Made by a program: the position numbers and the translations under genes
Source: Mesorhizobium sp. L2C084A000
Lineage (GTDB): Bacteria > Pseudomonadota > Alphaproteobacteria > Rhizobiales > Rhizobiaceae
Length of the DNA: 64,000 nucleotides
Direction: 5' to 3'
Assembly (NCBI RefSeq): GCF_000502875.1
Contig: NZ_AYWX01000005.1
Span: 169,164 to 233,163 of the forward strand
The notes under the pieces: model-generated
Told to the model about the DNA's origin: nothing
Seen by the model: only the letters and a program-made list of their open reading frames with translations
The model's database searches: none
Shown here: positions 7,939 to 17,342 of the stretch, one piece after another
Layout: each line of letters opens with the position of its first letter
Numbering within the stretch: position 1 is the stretch's first letter

Positions 7939-9233
7939 CCGCCGAACATGCCGAGCAGCTTGTTCTTCAGCTTCGTCACGCGGCTCTCGTCGGCACTCGC
8001 CGCTTGCGTCTCAGCCATCGGTGCCGCTTCCGAAGGGGCCGCGATGGTCGCGGTGGCGACAGGGGCTTCCTTGGCGGCCTTTTCGGCCTCCTTTTCGGCC
8101 AGAGCCTGAGCCTTGGCGGCTTCCCTGGCTTGCTTGGCCGCCTCTATGGCAGCGAGCCTCTGCTCCTCGGCCTTCTGCTTGGCCGCCTTTTCGGCGTCGA
8201 GGGCCGCCATCTTGCGGCCAGCGGGCGAATCGATGCGGCCCATGCGTGCCGTCTCGGTGACCGAGCCGTCATTGTTGAGCGACGGCGGATCGATCGGCAC
8301 GCGTTCGCCGCGTGCGCGGCGCTTGGACCAGTCGGAGACGATGCTGGCTTCCTTGATACCGGCGATGGTCGGCTTGGGCGCCGGCACGCTGGCCTTGACC
8401 GCGCCGCTGAATGCCGCGTCGTAGGTGCTCATGTAGGAATTGTAGGCGCTCTTCAGCGAATCAGGCTGAGTGGTCGCCGGGCAAGCGCCGGTCGGGTCGA
8501 ATGTCTGACCGTCGGCGGCAACCTGGTTGAAGACGTAGCGCTTCTCGCAGACATCGACCTTCGGCGGCACCTTGGTGATCTCGAAATTGTCGTAGCCGAC
8601 CTTCAGCATCTTCCAGAAATCGTAATTCGGGTCGTTGCGGTAGCGCGCCATGTTGGCGGCAGTCATGCGGAACGGAAACGCCTGGATCTGGAACTCGGTC
8701 TGGCCGCCCTGGAAAGCATCGCGGCCGAAGGCATAGATCTGCTCGATCTGCGCATCGGTCATCGAATAGCAGCCCGACGACGAACAGGCGCCGTGCACCA
8801 TCAAATTGGAGCCGGTACGGCCATTGGCGCGGTCATAGGCGTTGGGATAGCCGATGTTGAAGGACAAATGGTAGTTCGAGCGCGGATTCATCTGCGCCGG
8901 GCGCACCGTGTAGAAGCCTTCCGGCGCCTGGCGGTCGCCTTCTGTGTATTTCGGCCCGAGCTTGCCCGACCATTTGCAGATGTCGTAGCTGGCGACCATG
9001 TCGTAGCGGCCGTTGGTCTTGGCCTTCCAGATCTCGAGCTTGCCTTCTTCCTTGAAGATACGAGCCATCACCGACGAGGTGCGGACCATGCCCTTGGCTC
9101 TCATGTCGGCGAGGATCTTGTCGGGCAGCGGCTTGTTGGCCTCCGGCGCGAAATCCTTCATCGACGAATTGTTGCAGCCGGCAACGCCGAGGGCGGCGAT
9201 CAGGATTCCGGTGCGGGCAAGCTTGATAAACAT
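7935..9233 (-). CDS. L,D-transpeptidase (YkuD domain) lipoprotein
   Basis: 432 residues. The N terminus is a lipoprotein signal with lipobox GVAGC (Cys20), so the protein should be anchored in an envelope membrane. The catalytic YkuD motif is the HGACSSSGCYSM segment, with the nucleophilic Cys after SSG. Such enzymes form 3-3 peptidoglycan cross-links or attach proteins to the stem peptide. The last ~110 residues are a charged Ala/Lys/Glu-rich, probably coiled-coil region after a Pro-containing linker. ATG 9233 begins the lipoprotein signal; the frame is open upstream without one. It overlaps the TusA-like gene by four bases. Confidence 0.9.
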   Translation of the reverse strand: MFIKLARTGILIAALGVAGCNNSSMKDFAPEANKPLPDKILADMRAKGMVRTSSVMARIFKEEGKLEIWKAKTNGRYDMVASYDICKWSGKLGPKYTEGDRQAPEGFYTVRPAQMNPRSNYHLSFNIGYPNAYDRANGRTGSNLMVHGACSSSGCYSMTDAQIEQIYAFGRDAFQGGQTEFQIQAFPFRMTAANMARYRNDPNYDFWKMLKVGYDNFEITKVPPKVDVCEKRYVFNQVAADGQTFDPTGACPATTQPDSLKSAYNSYMSTYDAAFSGAVKASVPAPKPTIAGIKEASIVSDWSKRRARGERVPIDPPSLNNDGSVTETARMGRIDSPAGRKMAALDAEKAAKQKAEEQRLAAIEAAKQAREAAKAQALAEKEAEKAAKEAPVATATIAAPSEAAPMAETQAASADESRVTKLKNKLLGMFGG

Positions 9234-9450
9234 GGCTGCGGATATCGTCTTTTCTCTGGCGCCAGGACGTTTCCTGCCCCGGCTGCTGCACTGCGCATCG
9301 ACGGACCCTAAGCCCGTTAACCCTAACAAATTCCTTACCGCAAGTGCCGACGCATCCCCCTGCGGCAGTCTCATTGAGCCGAATGCAGCGGCATTTTTGT
9401 GGCAAAAATGCTCCGCTCCGCCACATTGTGGCCGCCAAGGCTGCATGCGG

Positions 9451-10401
9451 TCAAAGACTGCGGCCCATGGCCAGGTATTTTTCGCGGCGCTGCTCGCGGA
9501 AATCGGTGTTGGCGCCGGCAAAGTCCTTCATCGTCCTGGCGATGAGGTCTCCGGTCGCGCCGATCACGGTTTCGGCGCCGCGATGCGCGCCGCCGAGCGG
9601 CTCGGGGATAATGGCGTCGATGATCTTCAGCTCCAGAAGGTCCTGCGCGGTGATCTTCATGTTGGTTGCCGCATCCTTCGATCGCGTCGTGTCGCGCCAC
9701 AGGATAGAGGCGGCGCCTTCCGGCGAAATCACCGAATAGATGGCGTGTTCGAGCATGTAGACGCGGTTGGCGGTGGCGATGGCAATGGCTCCGCCCGAAC
9801 CACCTTCGCCGATGACCACCGAAATCGACGGTACTTTCAGGCCGAGACAGGTCGAGGTTGAACGGGCGATAGCCTCCGCCTGGCCGCGCTCTTCAGCGTT
9901 GACACCGGGATAGGCGCCGGCCGTGTCGACCAGCGTCAGCAGCGGGATCTTGAAGCGGTCGGCCAGTTCCATCAGCCGTACCGCCTTGCGGTAGCCCTCC
10001 GGGCGAACCGATCCGAAATTGTGCTTCAGGCGGCTGGCTGTGTCGGAACCTTTTTCCTGGCCGATGATGGCAATGGGTTCGCCACGGAAACGGGCGAAAC
10101 CGCCGACGATCGCCTGGTCCTCACCGAAATTGCGGTCGCCGGCCAGCGGCGTGAAATCGGTGAACAGGCCCTTGATATAGTCGACGCAATGCGGCCTGTC
10201 GGGATGGCGCGCCACCTGCACCTTCTGCCACGGCGTCAGCGCCTTGTAGGCGTCGCGCAGCGCGTCGCGGGAGCGCTTCTCGAGACGGCTGATCTCGTCG
10301 CCGACATCGACCGCCTCGCCGTTCTCGGCAAGCTTCTTCAGCTCGAGGATCTTGCCCTCGAGGTCCTGCACCGGCTTTTCGAAATCGAGGTAGTTGTACA
10401 T
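9451..10401 (-). CDS. accA: Acetyl-CoA carboxylase carboxyltransferase subunit alpha
   Basis: 316 residues. With AccD it forms the carboxyltransferase that moves the carboxyl group from biotin to acetyl-CoA, giving malonyl-CoA, the first step of fatty-acid synthesis. The N-terminal YLDFEKP.QDLEGKI, central TPGYFGEDQAIVGG-equivalent (RNFGEDQAIVGG), PEGYRKA and GEGGSGGA (acyl-CoA oxyanion region) are diagnostic of AccA, and the length is normal. ATG 10401 gives MYNYLDFEKP, the usual start; the frame continues upstream to 10485 without support. It lies 99 bases downstream of xerD on the same strand, the usual rhizobial order. Confidence 0.97.
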   Translation of the reverse strand: MYNYLDFEKPVQDLEGKILELKKLAENGEAVDVGDEISRLEKRSRDALRDAYKALTPWQKVQVARHPDRPHCVDYIKGLFTDFTPLAGDRNFGEDQAIVGGFARFRGEPIAIIGQEKGSDTASRLKHNFGSVRPEGYRKAVRLMELADRFKIPLLTLVDTAGAYPGVNAEERGQAEAIARSTSTCLGLKVPSISVVIGEGGSGGAIAIATANRVYMLEHAIYSVISPEGAASILWRDTTRSKDAATNMKITAQDLLELKIIDAIIPEPLGGAHRGAETVIGATGDLIARTMKDFAGANTDFREQRREKYLAMGRSL

Positions 10402-10500
10402 GCGTGAGCGGACCGATACGTCGGAAGGCAATGGCTGACGGAACCCTTGAATCCAAGGCTCCGGGCGGTGAAATGTCGTCCTCACATAGCGATATGAGGC

Positions 10501-11418
10501 CTAGTCGGCAAGCGGATGATGATCGTTGACCAACCGCACCAGCCGCTCTTCCAGCACATGGGTGTAAATCTGTGTGGTCGATATGTCGGCATGGCCAAGC
10601 AATTGCTGCACGGCCCGGAGATCGGCGCCGTTCTGCAGGAGATGGCTGGCGAAAGCATGGCGCAGCACGTGCGGCGAGATCTTCGCCGAGGCGATGCCGG
10701 CCCTTGCCGCCAGCCCTTTCAGGTCACGCGCGAAGACCTGGCGCGAGAGATAGCCGCTGTCGGAGGCGGCCGGAAACAGGAACGGACTGTCGGCAAAGGC
10801 GGGCACCTTGGCACGGGCGGCAAGCCAGCTCTTCATCGCCGCGCGTGCCTTGGCGGACAGCGGCACCATGCGCTCCTTGTCGCCCTTGCCGCGCACCATG
10901 AAGAAACGGTCGTCGCGCTGCGCCACCGTCACCGGCAGGCCGACCAGCTCGGAAACGCGCAGGCCGGTGGCGTAAAGCACCTCGACCAGCGCATGCAGGC
11001 GCAGTGATGCCAGGCTGTCCCCATCGCCCGACGAGACATCGCCGGCTTCAAGCGCCGCACGGTCGATCAGCCGGCCGGTGTCGGCCTCGCTCATCGTCTT
11101 GGGCAGCGGGCGGCCCTTTTTCGGACTGTCCAGCGTGCCGGTCGGGTCATCGCCGCGCAGGCCTTCGGCGTAGAGGAATTTGAAGAACTGGCGGATCGCC
11201 GACAGTTTGCGCGCCTGCGAGGTGGCTGCAAAGCCGCGGGCGGCAATGTCGTCGAGATAGGCGCGGATATCGGCGGCGGCGGCAGTGGCCAGCCCGCCAT
11301 CGATCGCGCCAGAAGCGTCCTCGAGGTCGCGGCGGTAGGAGGAAAGCGTGTTTTCGGCCGCGCCCCGCTCGGCGCTCATCATTTCCAGAAAGGCTTCGAT
11401 GCGGGCGGCGCTATTCAT
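10501..11418 (-). CDS. xerD: Site-specific tyrosine recombinase XerD
   Basis: 305 residues. Cytosolic recombinase that, with XerC, resolves chromosome dimers at dif. The N-terminal SAM-like core-binding domain (about 1-95) is followed by the catalytic domain with R154 (ATGLRVSEL), K178, H250 and R253 ([12 protein letters not shown]), H276 (LLGHADIS) and the nucleophile Y285. All catalytic residues are intact and the length is standard. Because it sits between a housekeeping small gene and accA with no attachment repeats, it is the chromosomal XerD rather than a phage integrase. ATG 11418 was once probably coupled to the preceding small gene (see the 17-base duplication). Confidence 0.96.
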   Translation of the reverse strand: MNSAARIEAFLEMMSAERGAAENTLSSYRRDLEDASGAIDGGLATAAAADIRAYLDDIAARGFAATSQARKLSAIRQFFKFLYAEGLRGDDPTGTLDSPKKGRPLPKTMSEADTGRLIDRAALEAGDVSSGDGDSLASLRLHALVEVLYATGLRVSELVGLPVTVAQRDDRFFMVRGKGDKERMVPLSAKARAAMKSWLAARAKVPAFADSPFLFPAASDSGYLSRQVFARDLKGLAARAGIASAKISPHVLRHAFASHLLQNGADLRAVQQLLGHADISTTQIYTHVLEERLVRLVNDHHPLAD

Positions 11419-11427
11419 TCAATTTTC

Positions 11428-11461
11428 TTCGGGTTCAGCTTTTCTTGGGGTTCAGCTTTTC
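11428..11461 (-). repeat. 17-base tandem duplication at the small-gene/xerD junction
   Basis: Minus-strand unit GAAAAGCTGAACCCSAA occurs twice back to back (11461-11445 and 11444-11428), differing at one base. Because 17 is not a multiple of three, the second copy is out of frame and introduces the TGA that now ends the upstream small gene. Confidence 0.93.
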
Positions 11462-11587
11462 CGGAGGGATGCGCACGCTCATTTCCCCCTTCTTTGGCTC
11501 GACGAACATCACCAGTGCGAACATCGTACCATAGGCAATGCCAGCCAGAATCGCTGTTACCACGACAAAGCGAAACAGTGTCGGCAT
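11435..11587 (-). CDS. Small conserved rhizobial membrane protein
   Basis: 50 residues: one transmembrane helix (about 5-29, [19 protein letters not shown]) followed by a short charged tail with [17 protein letters not shown]. Similar ~50-residue proteins between aroK and xerD are conserved in rhizobia (from memory often mislabelled histidine kinase); there is no kinase sequence here and no function is known. ATG 11587. The C terminus KLNPKKS is altered by a 17-base duplication: without it the frame would end KKIE with its TGA overlapping the xerD ATG, a normal coupled arrangement. Confidence 0.8.
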   Translation of the reverse strand: MPTLFRFVVVTAILAGIAYGTMFALVMFVEPKKGEMSVRIPPEKLNPKKS

Positions 11588-11795
11588 CAATTTTCGCCCG
11601 TCTTCTTGTTCTGCGTTTCCAAACCCTGTCCCCTTATGGGACGCCAATCCGGCCAATTCAAGGAAGAAGCTGGGGCCTGTTAGCAACTTCTCATGCAGAC
11701 CCTGCCGGTCCATATCGGGTTCAAGGCACTTGCCACGCTTGACGCAAACGGGCTTTTCATGTCGATACGCCGGCAAAGGGCCTTCGAAACATTCA

Positions 11796-12407
11796 ATGAA
11801 CGCGCTGCCAGCAAATCCTCCAGACGAGACCCACGCCGCGTTGCTTGGCCGGCTGGGCAGCCGTTCCGTCGTCTTCGTCGGACTGATGGGCGCCGGCAAG
11901 ACGGCGATCGGCCGCAAGGTGGCGACGATGCTGGCGCTGCCTTTCATCGACAGCGACCAGGAGATCGAAAGCGTCTCGCGCATGACCGTTCCGGAGCTGT
12001 TCGAGCGCTATGGCGAGACCGAATTCCGGGCGCTGGAGCAGCGCGTCATCCTGCGCGTGCTGGAAAACGGCCCGCAGGTGCTGTCGACCGGCGGCGGCGC
12101 CTTCATGAATGCGCAGACGCGCGAGGCGATTGCAGCGCAGGGCGTGTCGGTATGGCTGAAGGCCGAGCTCGATCTTCTGATGGACCGCGTCTCCAAGAAG
12201 CAGAACCGGCCGCTCCTGAAAAGCGCCGACCCCCGCGCCGTGCTGGAGCGGCTGATGGGCGAGCGCTATCCGGTCTACGCGACATCGGACGTCACCGTGC
12301 CGACCCGCGACGACCGCAAGGAAGTCATCGCGACCGAGGTGGTGGACGCGCTGTGCCGGCATTTCGGCATCGATGAGACGACGGCGGCGGGCGAGGTGGA
12401 ATCGTGA
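11796..12407 (+). CDS. aroK: Shikimate kinase
   Basis: 203 residues. Phosphorylates shikimate at O3 with ATP in the chorismate pathway. P-loop GLMGAGKT at 29-36; DSDQEIE (shikimate/Mg-binding Asp); FRALEQRVI; a GGG shikimate-binding segment (LSTGGGAF) and the lid RPLLK. The ATG at 11796 gives the normal N-terminal extension seen in rhizobia; the frame upstream is open but not homologous. The stop overlaps the GTG of aroB (GTGA), so the two are translationally coupled, the usual aroK-aroB order. Confidence 0.96.
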   Translation: MNALPANPPDETHAALLGRLGSRSVVFVGLMGAGKTAIGRKVATMLALPFIDSDQEIESVSRMTVPELFERYGETEFRALEQRVILRVLENGPQVLSTGGGAFMNAQTREAIAAQGVSVWLKAELDLLMDRVSKKQNRPLLKSADPRAVLERLMGERYPVYATSDVTVPTRDDRKEVIATEVVDALCRHFGIDETTAAGEVES

Positions 12408-13546
12408 GCATCGATGCACCCGTTGTCGTCGAAGTAGGCCTTGGCGATCGGACCTATGACATTCTGATCGGCTCGGGGTTGTTGGCCCGCGCGGGCGCGG
12501 AGATTGCGCGCCGGCTGCCGGGCATGCGCGCCGCGGTCGTCACCGACGCCAATGTCGCGGCAGCGCATCTCGCTGCCCTTCAGGCCAGCCTCGAAACGGG
12601 CGGCATCCAGACCGCCGTGATCACGTTGCCGCCCGGCGAGAAGACCAAGAGTTTTGCCCGTCTCGAAGAGGTGGTCGACGGTGTGCTGGCTGCGAAACTG
12701 GAGCGCGGCGACATCGTCATCGCCTTCGGCGGCGGCGTTATTGGCGACCTTGCCGGCTTTGCCGCCGGCATTGTGCGGCGCGGGATGAATTTCGTGCAGA
12801 TCCCGACCTCGCTGCTGGCTCAGGTCGATTCCTCGGTCGGCGGCAAGACCGGCATCAACAGCCCACGCGGCAAGAACCTTGTCGGCGTCTTCCATCAGCC
12901 GAAACTGGTGTTGGCCGACACCGGGGTGCTCGACACGCTGCCGATCCGCGAATTCCGCGCCGGCTATGCCGAACTCGCCAAATACGGGCTCATCAACCGG
13001 CCGGAATTTTTCGCCTGGCTGGAAGAGAACTGGGCAAAGGTGTTCGCCGGCGGGCCGGAGAGGACGCAGGCGATTGCCGAAGCCTGCCGCGCCAAGGCGG
13101 ACGTGGTTGCGCGCGACGAATTCGAGACCGGCGACCGCGCGTTGCTCAATCTCGGCCACACATTCGGCCACGCGCTGGAAGCCGCCACCCAATATGACGG
13201 AAGCCGCCTCGTCCATGGCGAAGGCGTCGCAATCGGCATGGCGCTGGCCTACCGGTTCTCGTCACGGCTCAATCTGGCCAGCCCCGACGATGCCGCGCGC
13301 GTCGAGTCGCATCTGCGCGCCGTCGGCCTGCCTTGGCGGATAGCCGACATCCCGGGCGAATTGCCTGACGCCGAGGCTCTGCTGGCCTTCATCACCCAGG
13401 ACAAGAAGGTGTCACGCGGCGCGCTGACCTTCATCCTGACGCGCGGCATCGGCCAGGCTTTCATTGCCAAAGATGTTCCGGCATCGGAAGTGCTGTCGTT
13501 TCTGACAGAAAACCATCCTGACCAGCAGAAGATGCGGCCGAGATGA
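12404..13546 (+). CDS. aroB: 3-dehydroquinate synthase
   Basis: 380 residues. NAD- and metal-dependent cyclase converting DAHP to 3-dehydroquinate, step 2 of aromatic amino-acid synthesis. NAD-binding [11 protein letters not shown], substrate-binding [19 protein letters not shown], metal ligands E in [10 protein letters not shown] in [13 protein letters not shown] and HGEGVAIGM are all present. The GTG at 12404 overlaps the aroK stop, and the aroB stop overlaps the ATG of the following CBS gene (ATGA), so the three genes form one coupled operon. Confidence 0.97.
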   Translation: MSIDAPVVVEVGLGDRTYDILIGSGLLARAGAEIARRLPGMRAAVVTDANVAAAHLAALQASLETGGIQTAVITLPPGEKTKSFARLEEVVDGVLAAKLERGDIVIAFGGGVIGDLAGFAAGIVRRGMNFVQIPTSLLAQVDSSVGGKTGINSPRGKNLVGVFHQPKLVLADTGVLDTLPIREFRAGYAELAKYGLINRPEFFAWLEENWAKVFAGGPERTQAIAEACRAKADVVARDEFETGDRALLNLGHTFGHALEAATQYDGSRLVHGEGVAIGMALAYRFSSRLNLASPDDAARVESHLRAVGLPWRIADIPGELPDAEALLAFITQDKKVSRGALTFILTRGIGQAFIAKDVPASEVLSFLTENHPDQQKMRPR

Positions 13547-14439
13547 CCAACGAGCCCGGCTGGATCGTCGTTGCCGTCCTTGCCATCCTCATCGCGCTGC
13601 TCGTTGCCGTGCGCACGCGCCTGCTTGCCATGTTCGGATACGAGCTTTCGCGCATCGAGCCGCAGCGTTCCAGCCAGGACGAATTGCGCGGTGCGGTCGA
13701 CGATTTCCGCCGCGACGGCCAGGTGGTGCGCGAGGATCGCGACCGCGTCGGCGGGCTGTTCGATCTCGCCGAGCTGGAAGTCTCCGACGTCATGGTCCAC
13801 CGCACCAACATGCGCTCGGTCAATGCCGACAATGCGCCGGAAGCGGTGGTGCGCGAGATTTTGCAAAGCCCGCACACCCGCATGCCGCTGTGGAAAGGCT
13901 CGCTCGACAACATCGTCGGCGTGCTGCATGCAAAGGATCTGCTGCGCGCCTTGAACGAAGTCGGCAACGATTTCTCCCGGATCGACGTGATGAAGATCGC
14001 CTCGAAACCCTGGTTCGTGCCCGACACCACGACCTTGCAGGAACAGCTCAACGCCTTCCTTCGCCGCAAGGCGCATTTCGCCGTCGTGGTCGACGAATAT
14101 GGCGAGGTCGAAGGGCTGGTGACGCTGGAGGACATTATCGAGGAGATCGTCGGCGAGATCGCCGACGAGCATGATGTCGACATACAGGGCGTCAAGCAGG
14201 AGGCCGACGGCTCCGTCGTCGTCGACGGTACGGTGCCCATCCGTGACCTCAACCGGGCTCTCGACTGGAACCTGCCGGATGAGGAGGCCACCACCATTGC
14301 CGGCCTCGTCATCCACGAGACGCAATCGATCCCCGAGGAGAAGCAGGCTTTTACGTTCCACGGCAAGCGCTTCGTCGTCATGAAACGCGACAAGAACCGG
14401 ATCGCAAGGCTGAGGATCAGGCCAGCCGGCGACACCTGA
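13543..14439 (+). CDS. CBS-domain CorC/HlyC-type protein lacking the DUF21 membrane domain
   Basis: 298 residues. One hydrophobic helix (about 7-23), then a pair of CBS domains starting near [17 protein letters not shown] and running to about residue 215 ([20 protein letters not shown] is the second CBS core), then a CorC_HlyC transporter-associated domain ([11 protein letters not shown] to the end). In the rhizobial proteins found after aroB that I recall, a ~150-residue DUF21 membrane domain precedes the CBS pair; here the first helix runs directly into the segment that normally follows DUF21, as if ~130-150 residues were removed in frame. CorC itself is soluble and lacks DUF21, so the protein may still function as an accessory. 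It overlaps aroB by four bases. Confidence 0.85.
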   Translation: MTNEPGWIVVAVLAILIALLVAVRTRLLAMFGYELSRIEPQRSSQDELRGAVDDFRRDGQVVREDRDRVGGLFDLAELEVSDVMVHRTNMRSVNADNAPEAVVREILQSPHTRMPLWKGSLDNIVGVLHAKDLLRALNEVGNDFSRIDVMKIASKPWFVPDTTTLQEQLNAFLRRKAHFAVVVDEYGEVEGLVTLEDIIEEIVGEIADEHDVDIQGVKQEADGSVVVDGTVPIRDLNRALDWNLPDEEATTIAGLVIHETQSIPEEKQAFTFHGKRFVVMKRDKNRIARLRIRPAGDT

Positions 14440-14463
14440 TACGCGCAGGGAGGCCGGGGCACG

Positions 14464-16005
14464 TCATCCGGCGATCTGGCTGGTCGAGCGTTCGTGGATC
14501 GTCGCGCCGGTCTCGGCATCTATGGCCGCCAAGCTGACTTCATAGCCCCAAAGCCTGCGAATGTGACGAAGCGTGGCGTCGCGGCTGGCATCCTCGAGAA
14601 GGATGCCGTCATTGACCTTGTGCTGCAGCCGCAAATGGCGGTCGCCGAGCAGATCGACATCCACCACCTGAATGTCCGGCCGGTTCGCGCCGAGATCGTA
14701 ACTGTTGGCGAGCGCGTCGCGTATCTTGCGGTAGCCGCGCTCGTCGTGGATCGAGGTGACCTGACAATGCGGTTGGTCGGCAGCGTCGCCGAGCACAAAA
14801 AACCGCCATTTCCGGATCATGGCCGGACTGAGGTACTGGCGGATAAACGATTCGTCGCGATGATCGGCCCATGCGTCAAGCAGGACCTCGCGCCAGTTGC
14901 CCTGGCCGGCGATGTCGGGAAACCAATCGCGGTCCTCGGCCGTGGGTTTGGTCGAGATGCGCTGAATGTCCTGCATCATGTCGAGGCCGAGAGCATAGGG
15001 GTTGATGCCTGAAAAGCGCGGATCGTCGAAGGCCGGCTGAAAGACCACGTTGGAATGATTGCGCAGGATTTCGAGCATGGCGCCTTCGCTGATCTGGCCG
15101 CGGTCGAACAGCATGTTCATCAGCGTATAGTGCACGAAAGTGGCACAGCCTTCGTTCATCACCTGTGTTTGCCGTTGCGGGTAAAAATATTGCGCGATGA
15201 CGCGGACGATCCTGATGATCTCACGCTGCCAGGGCTCCAGGACCGGGCTGTTCTTTTCCAGGAAATAGAGCAGGTTTTCCTCAGGCAGGTTGAGCGATTT
15301 CTTCCGCTCCGGGTCCTGGCCCTTTTCGTTGGTCGCTTGCTGGGAAGGCGGCAGCGTACGCCACAAGTCGTTGTAGGAGCGCTCCTCGTATTCGAGACGC
15401 TCGCGAATTCCTTCGCGTTGCCGTTCGGACGACAGCCTCGGCGGCCGGTGATAGCGAAACACGCCCTGATCCATCAGCGCGTGAGCGGAATCGAGAACAG
15501 CCTCGACGGCGGCGAGGCCGTGCCGCTCCTCGCAACGGACTATGTAGCCCTTGGCGAAGTCCAGGTAGCCGAGGATCGCACCCGCATCCGTCCACTGTTT
15601 GAACAGCTGATTGTTCTTGAAGAAATGATTGTGCCCGAGCGCTGCATGGGCCGTCACCAAGGCCTGCAGGGCCATGGTGTTTTCCTCCATCAGATAGACG
15701 ATGCAGGGATTGGAATTGATGACCAGTTCATAGGCAAGCCCTCGCCCGCCTTTGCGATAGAGCAGATCCTGGTGGAGGAAATGTTTGCCGAAAGACCAGT
15801 GACGGTACATCAATGGCATGCCGATGGACGAATAGGCGTCGAGCATTTGTTGCGACGAGATGATCTCCATCTGAACGGGATAGGTGTCCAGATGAAGCTC
15901 TTCGACCGCAAGTGCCTCGATCGCGTCATAGGCCCGCGACAATGTTTTGAAATCCCAGTCTGACCCTGAGAAAAGCAGACTGGATTTGCTCGCTTGTCTG
16001 GCCAT
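14464..16005 (-). CDS. SpoVR family protein
   Basis: 513 residues, full-length SpoVR/YcgB family member. Conserved pieces include SDWDFKTLSRAYDAIE, PVQMEIISS, MPLMYRHWSFGK, ELVINSNPCIVYLMEEN and GHNHFFKNN. Biochemical function is unknown; in Bacillus SpoVR affects spore cortex, and in non-sporulating bacteria the gene is a stationary-phase/stress gene tied to prkA and yeaH. It is the last of a three-gene operon prkA-yeaH-spoVR, starting nine bases after the YeaH-type stop with a GAGGG ribosome binding site. Confidence 0.95.
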   Translation of the reverse strand: MARQASKSSLLFSGSDWDFKTLSRAYDAIEALAVEELHLDTYPVQMEIISSQQMLDAYSSIGMPLMYRHWSFGKHFLHQDLLYRKGGRGLAYELVINSNPCIVYLMEENTMALQALVTAHAALGHNHFFKNNQLFKQWTDAGAILGYLDFAKGYIVRCEERHGLAAVEAVLDSAHALMDQGVFRYHRPPRLSSERQREGIRERLEYEERSYNDLWRTLPPSQQATNEKGQDPERKKSLNLPEENLLYFLEKNSPVLEPWQREIIRIVRVIAQYFYPQRQTQVMNEGCATFVHYTLMNMLFDRGQISEGAMLEILRNHSNVVFQPAFDDPRFSGINPYALGLDMMQDIQRISTKPTAEDRDWFPDIAGQGNWREVLLDAWADHRDESFIRQYLSPAMIRKWRFFVLGDAADQPHCQVTSIHDERGYRKIRDALANSYDLGANRPDIQVVDVDLLGDRHLRLQHKVNDGILLEDASRDATLRHIRRLWGYEVSLAAIDAETGATIHERSTSQIAG

Positions 16006-16014
16006 CGGGAACCC

Positions 16015-17325
16015 TCACGCTCTCTTGAGGGAGGCCGGCTGCCTGCCGAAGAGCTGGCGAAAGACCGGGTAGATATCGGCGGGTGTGGCGATGCGGCTCA
16101 TCTGGAAGTTCGGCCACTTCTGGTCGATGGCGTTATAGGCACGCCACAGCGACGTCCCGTTTTCGGTCGAGCCGAAAATATGGGCTTCACGCTCGTCGAT
16201 GATCTCGACATAGGCAAAATATTGGCACAGCCGCATGAGTTCGCCGTTGAGCAGCGAAATGCATCGCTCTGAATCGCCGGCGAAATTGTCGCCGTCCGAG
16301 GCCTGGGCGGCATAGATGTTCCAGTCGTGGGCCGGGTAACGGCTGGCGATAATACGGTGCATTTCCTCCAGCGCGGTGGAAACGACGGTGCCGCCGCTTT
16401 GGGTGTTGTAGAAAAATGTCTCCTCGTCGACCTCCTGAGCCAGGTGCGTGTGGCGGATGAAGACAATCTCGATGCGGTCGTAGCGTCGTTTCAAGAACAG
16501 GTGCAGCAGCACGAAGAAACGCTTGGCCAGATCCTTCTCGCGCTCGCCCATGGACCCGGACACGTCCATCAGACAGAACATGACGGCATTGGCGTTCGGC
16601 ACCGGCCGGGAATCGAAGCGGTTGAAGCGGATGTCGACCGGATCGACATAGGCAATCCGGCGGCGGCGTCGTTCCAGCCGGTCAAGCTCTTCGCGCAATG
16701 CCGCGATACGCTGGCGCGCGTCGACGCTGGATGGCGCCGACTCGAGCGAGGCGATTTCCTCGAGGAGGACATCCAGTTCGACCTGCTTGGGGCGCCTCAG
16801 CGCAATGCGGCGGCCGTGGCTGTTGCGCATCGTGCGGCCGACATTGATGTTGGTCGGCGAACCGGTGGCGGCGAAGCCGGCTCTGCGCGGCTTGAAGGCA
16901 AGGATCTCCTTGAGGTTGAGCTTGACCATGTCCGGGAGCTCGAGATCCTCGAAGAACAGATCGAGCACTTCCTCGCGCGACAGTACGAAACGAAAGTCGT
17001 CCTCTGATGCCTTGTTTCCCGGGGACGATGCTCCCCCGCCGCCTCCGCCGGGCTTGGGGATCAGGTCTCCGGCGGAGAAATGCCTGTTGCCCGGCAAGAT
17101 GTGCTGACGCCTGCCGGTGTCGCCGGCGTTGTTGAAGCTCGGCTCGCTTGTGCCTCTTTCGGGCATGCGCACGGCGTGCTCGGAATCCGCGTCGGCAATC
17201 CTGCCGGTGCGGATCTGGTCGCGTATGCTCCGCTTCAATTCCTCGCGCGCGCGTCGGAGGAAGCGCTGGCGATTGCCGAAACTCTTGTCTTTCGGGTTCA
17301 GGCGGCGGTCGATGAAGATCGGCAT
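16015..17325 (-). CDS. YeaH/YhbH family protein (DUF444)
   Basis: 436 residues. N-terminal IDRRLNPKDKSFGNRQRF and RRAREELKRSIRDQI are hallmark sequences of DUF444; residues ~245-400 form a von Willebrand-A-like domain beginning MFCLMDVSGSMGEREKDLAKRF-type (MIDAS DxSGS). A Gly-rich linker lies near residue 95. E. coli YeaH works with the kinase YeaG (PrkA) in sustained nitrogen starvation, and YhbH is a sporulation protein; molecular function is not established. It lies between prkA (17 bases upstream) and spoVR. Confidence 0.95.
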   Translation of the reverse strand: MPIFIDRRLNPKDKSFGNRQRFLRRAREELKRSIRDQIRTGRIADADSEHAVRMPERGTSEPSFNNAGDTGRRQHILPGNRHFSAGDLIPKPGGGGGGASSPGNKASEDDFRFVLSREEVLDLFFEDLELPDMVKLNLKEILAFKPRRAGFAATGSPTNINVGRTMRNSHGRRIALRRPKQVELDVLLEEIASLESAPSSVDARQRIAALREELDRLERRRRRIAYVDPVDIRFNRFDSRPVPNANAVMFCLMDVSGSMGEREKDLAKRFFVLLHLFLKRRYDRIEIVFIRHTHLAQEVDEETFFYNTQSGGTVVSTALEEMHRIIASRYPAHDWNIYAAQASDGDNFAGDSERCISLLNGELMRLCQYFAYVEIIDEREAHIFGSTENGTSLWRAYNAIDQKWPNFQMSRIATPADIYPVFRQLFGRQPASLKRA

Positions 17326-17342
17326 GGAACCATCCGGGTTCT

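Noticed and set aside
10501..11418. Phage or island integrase
   Set aside because: The tyrosine recombinase is full-length XerD in its conserved chromosomal neighbourhood (small membrane protein/aroK on one side, accA on the other), with no attachment repeats or cargo genes.
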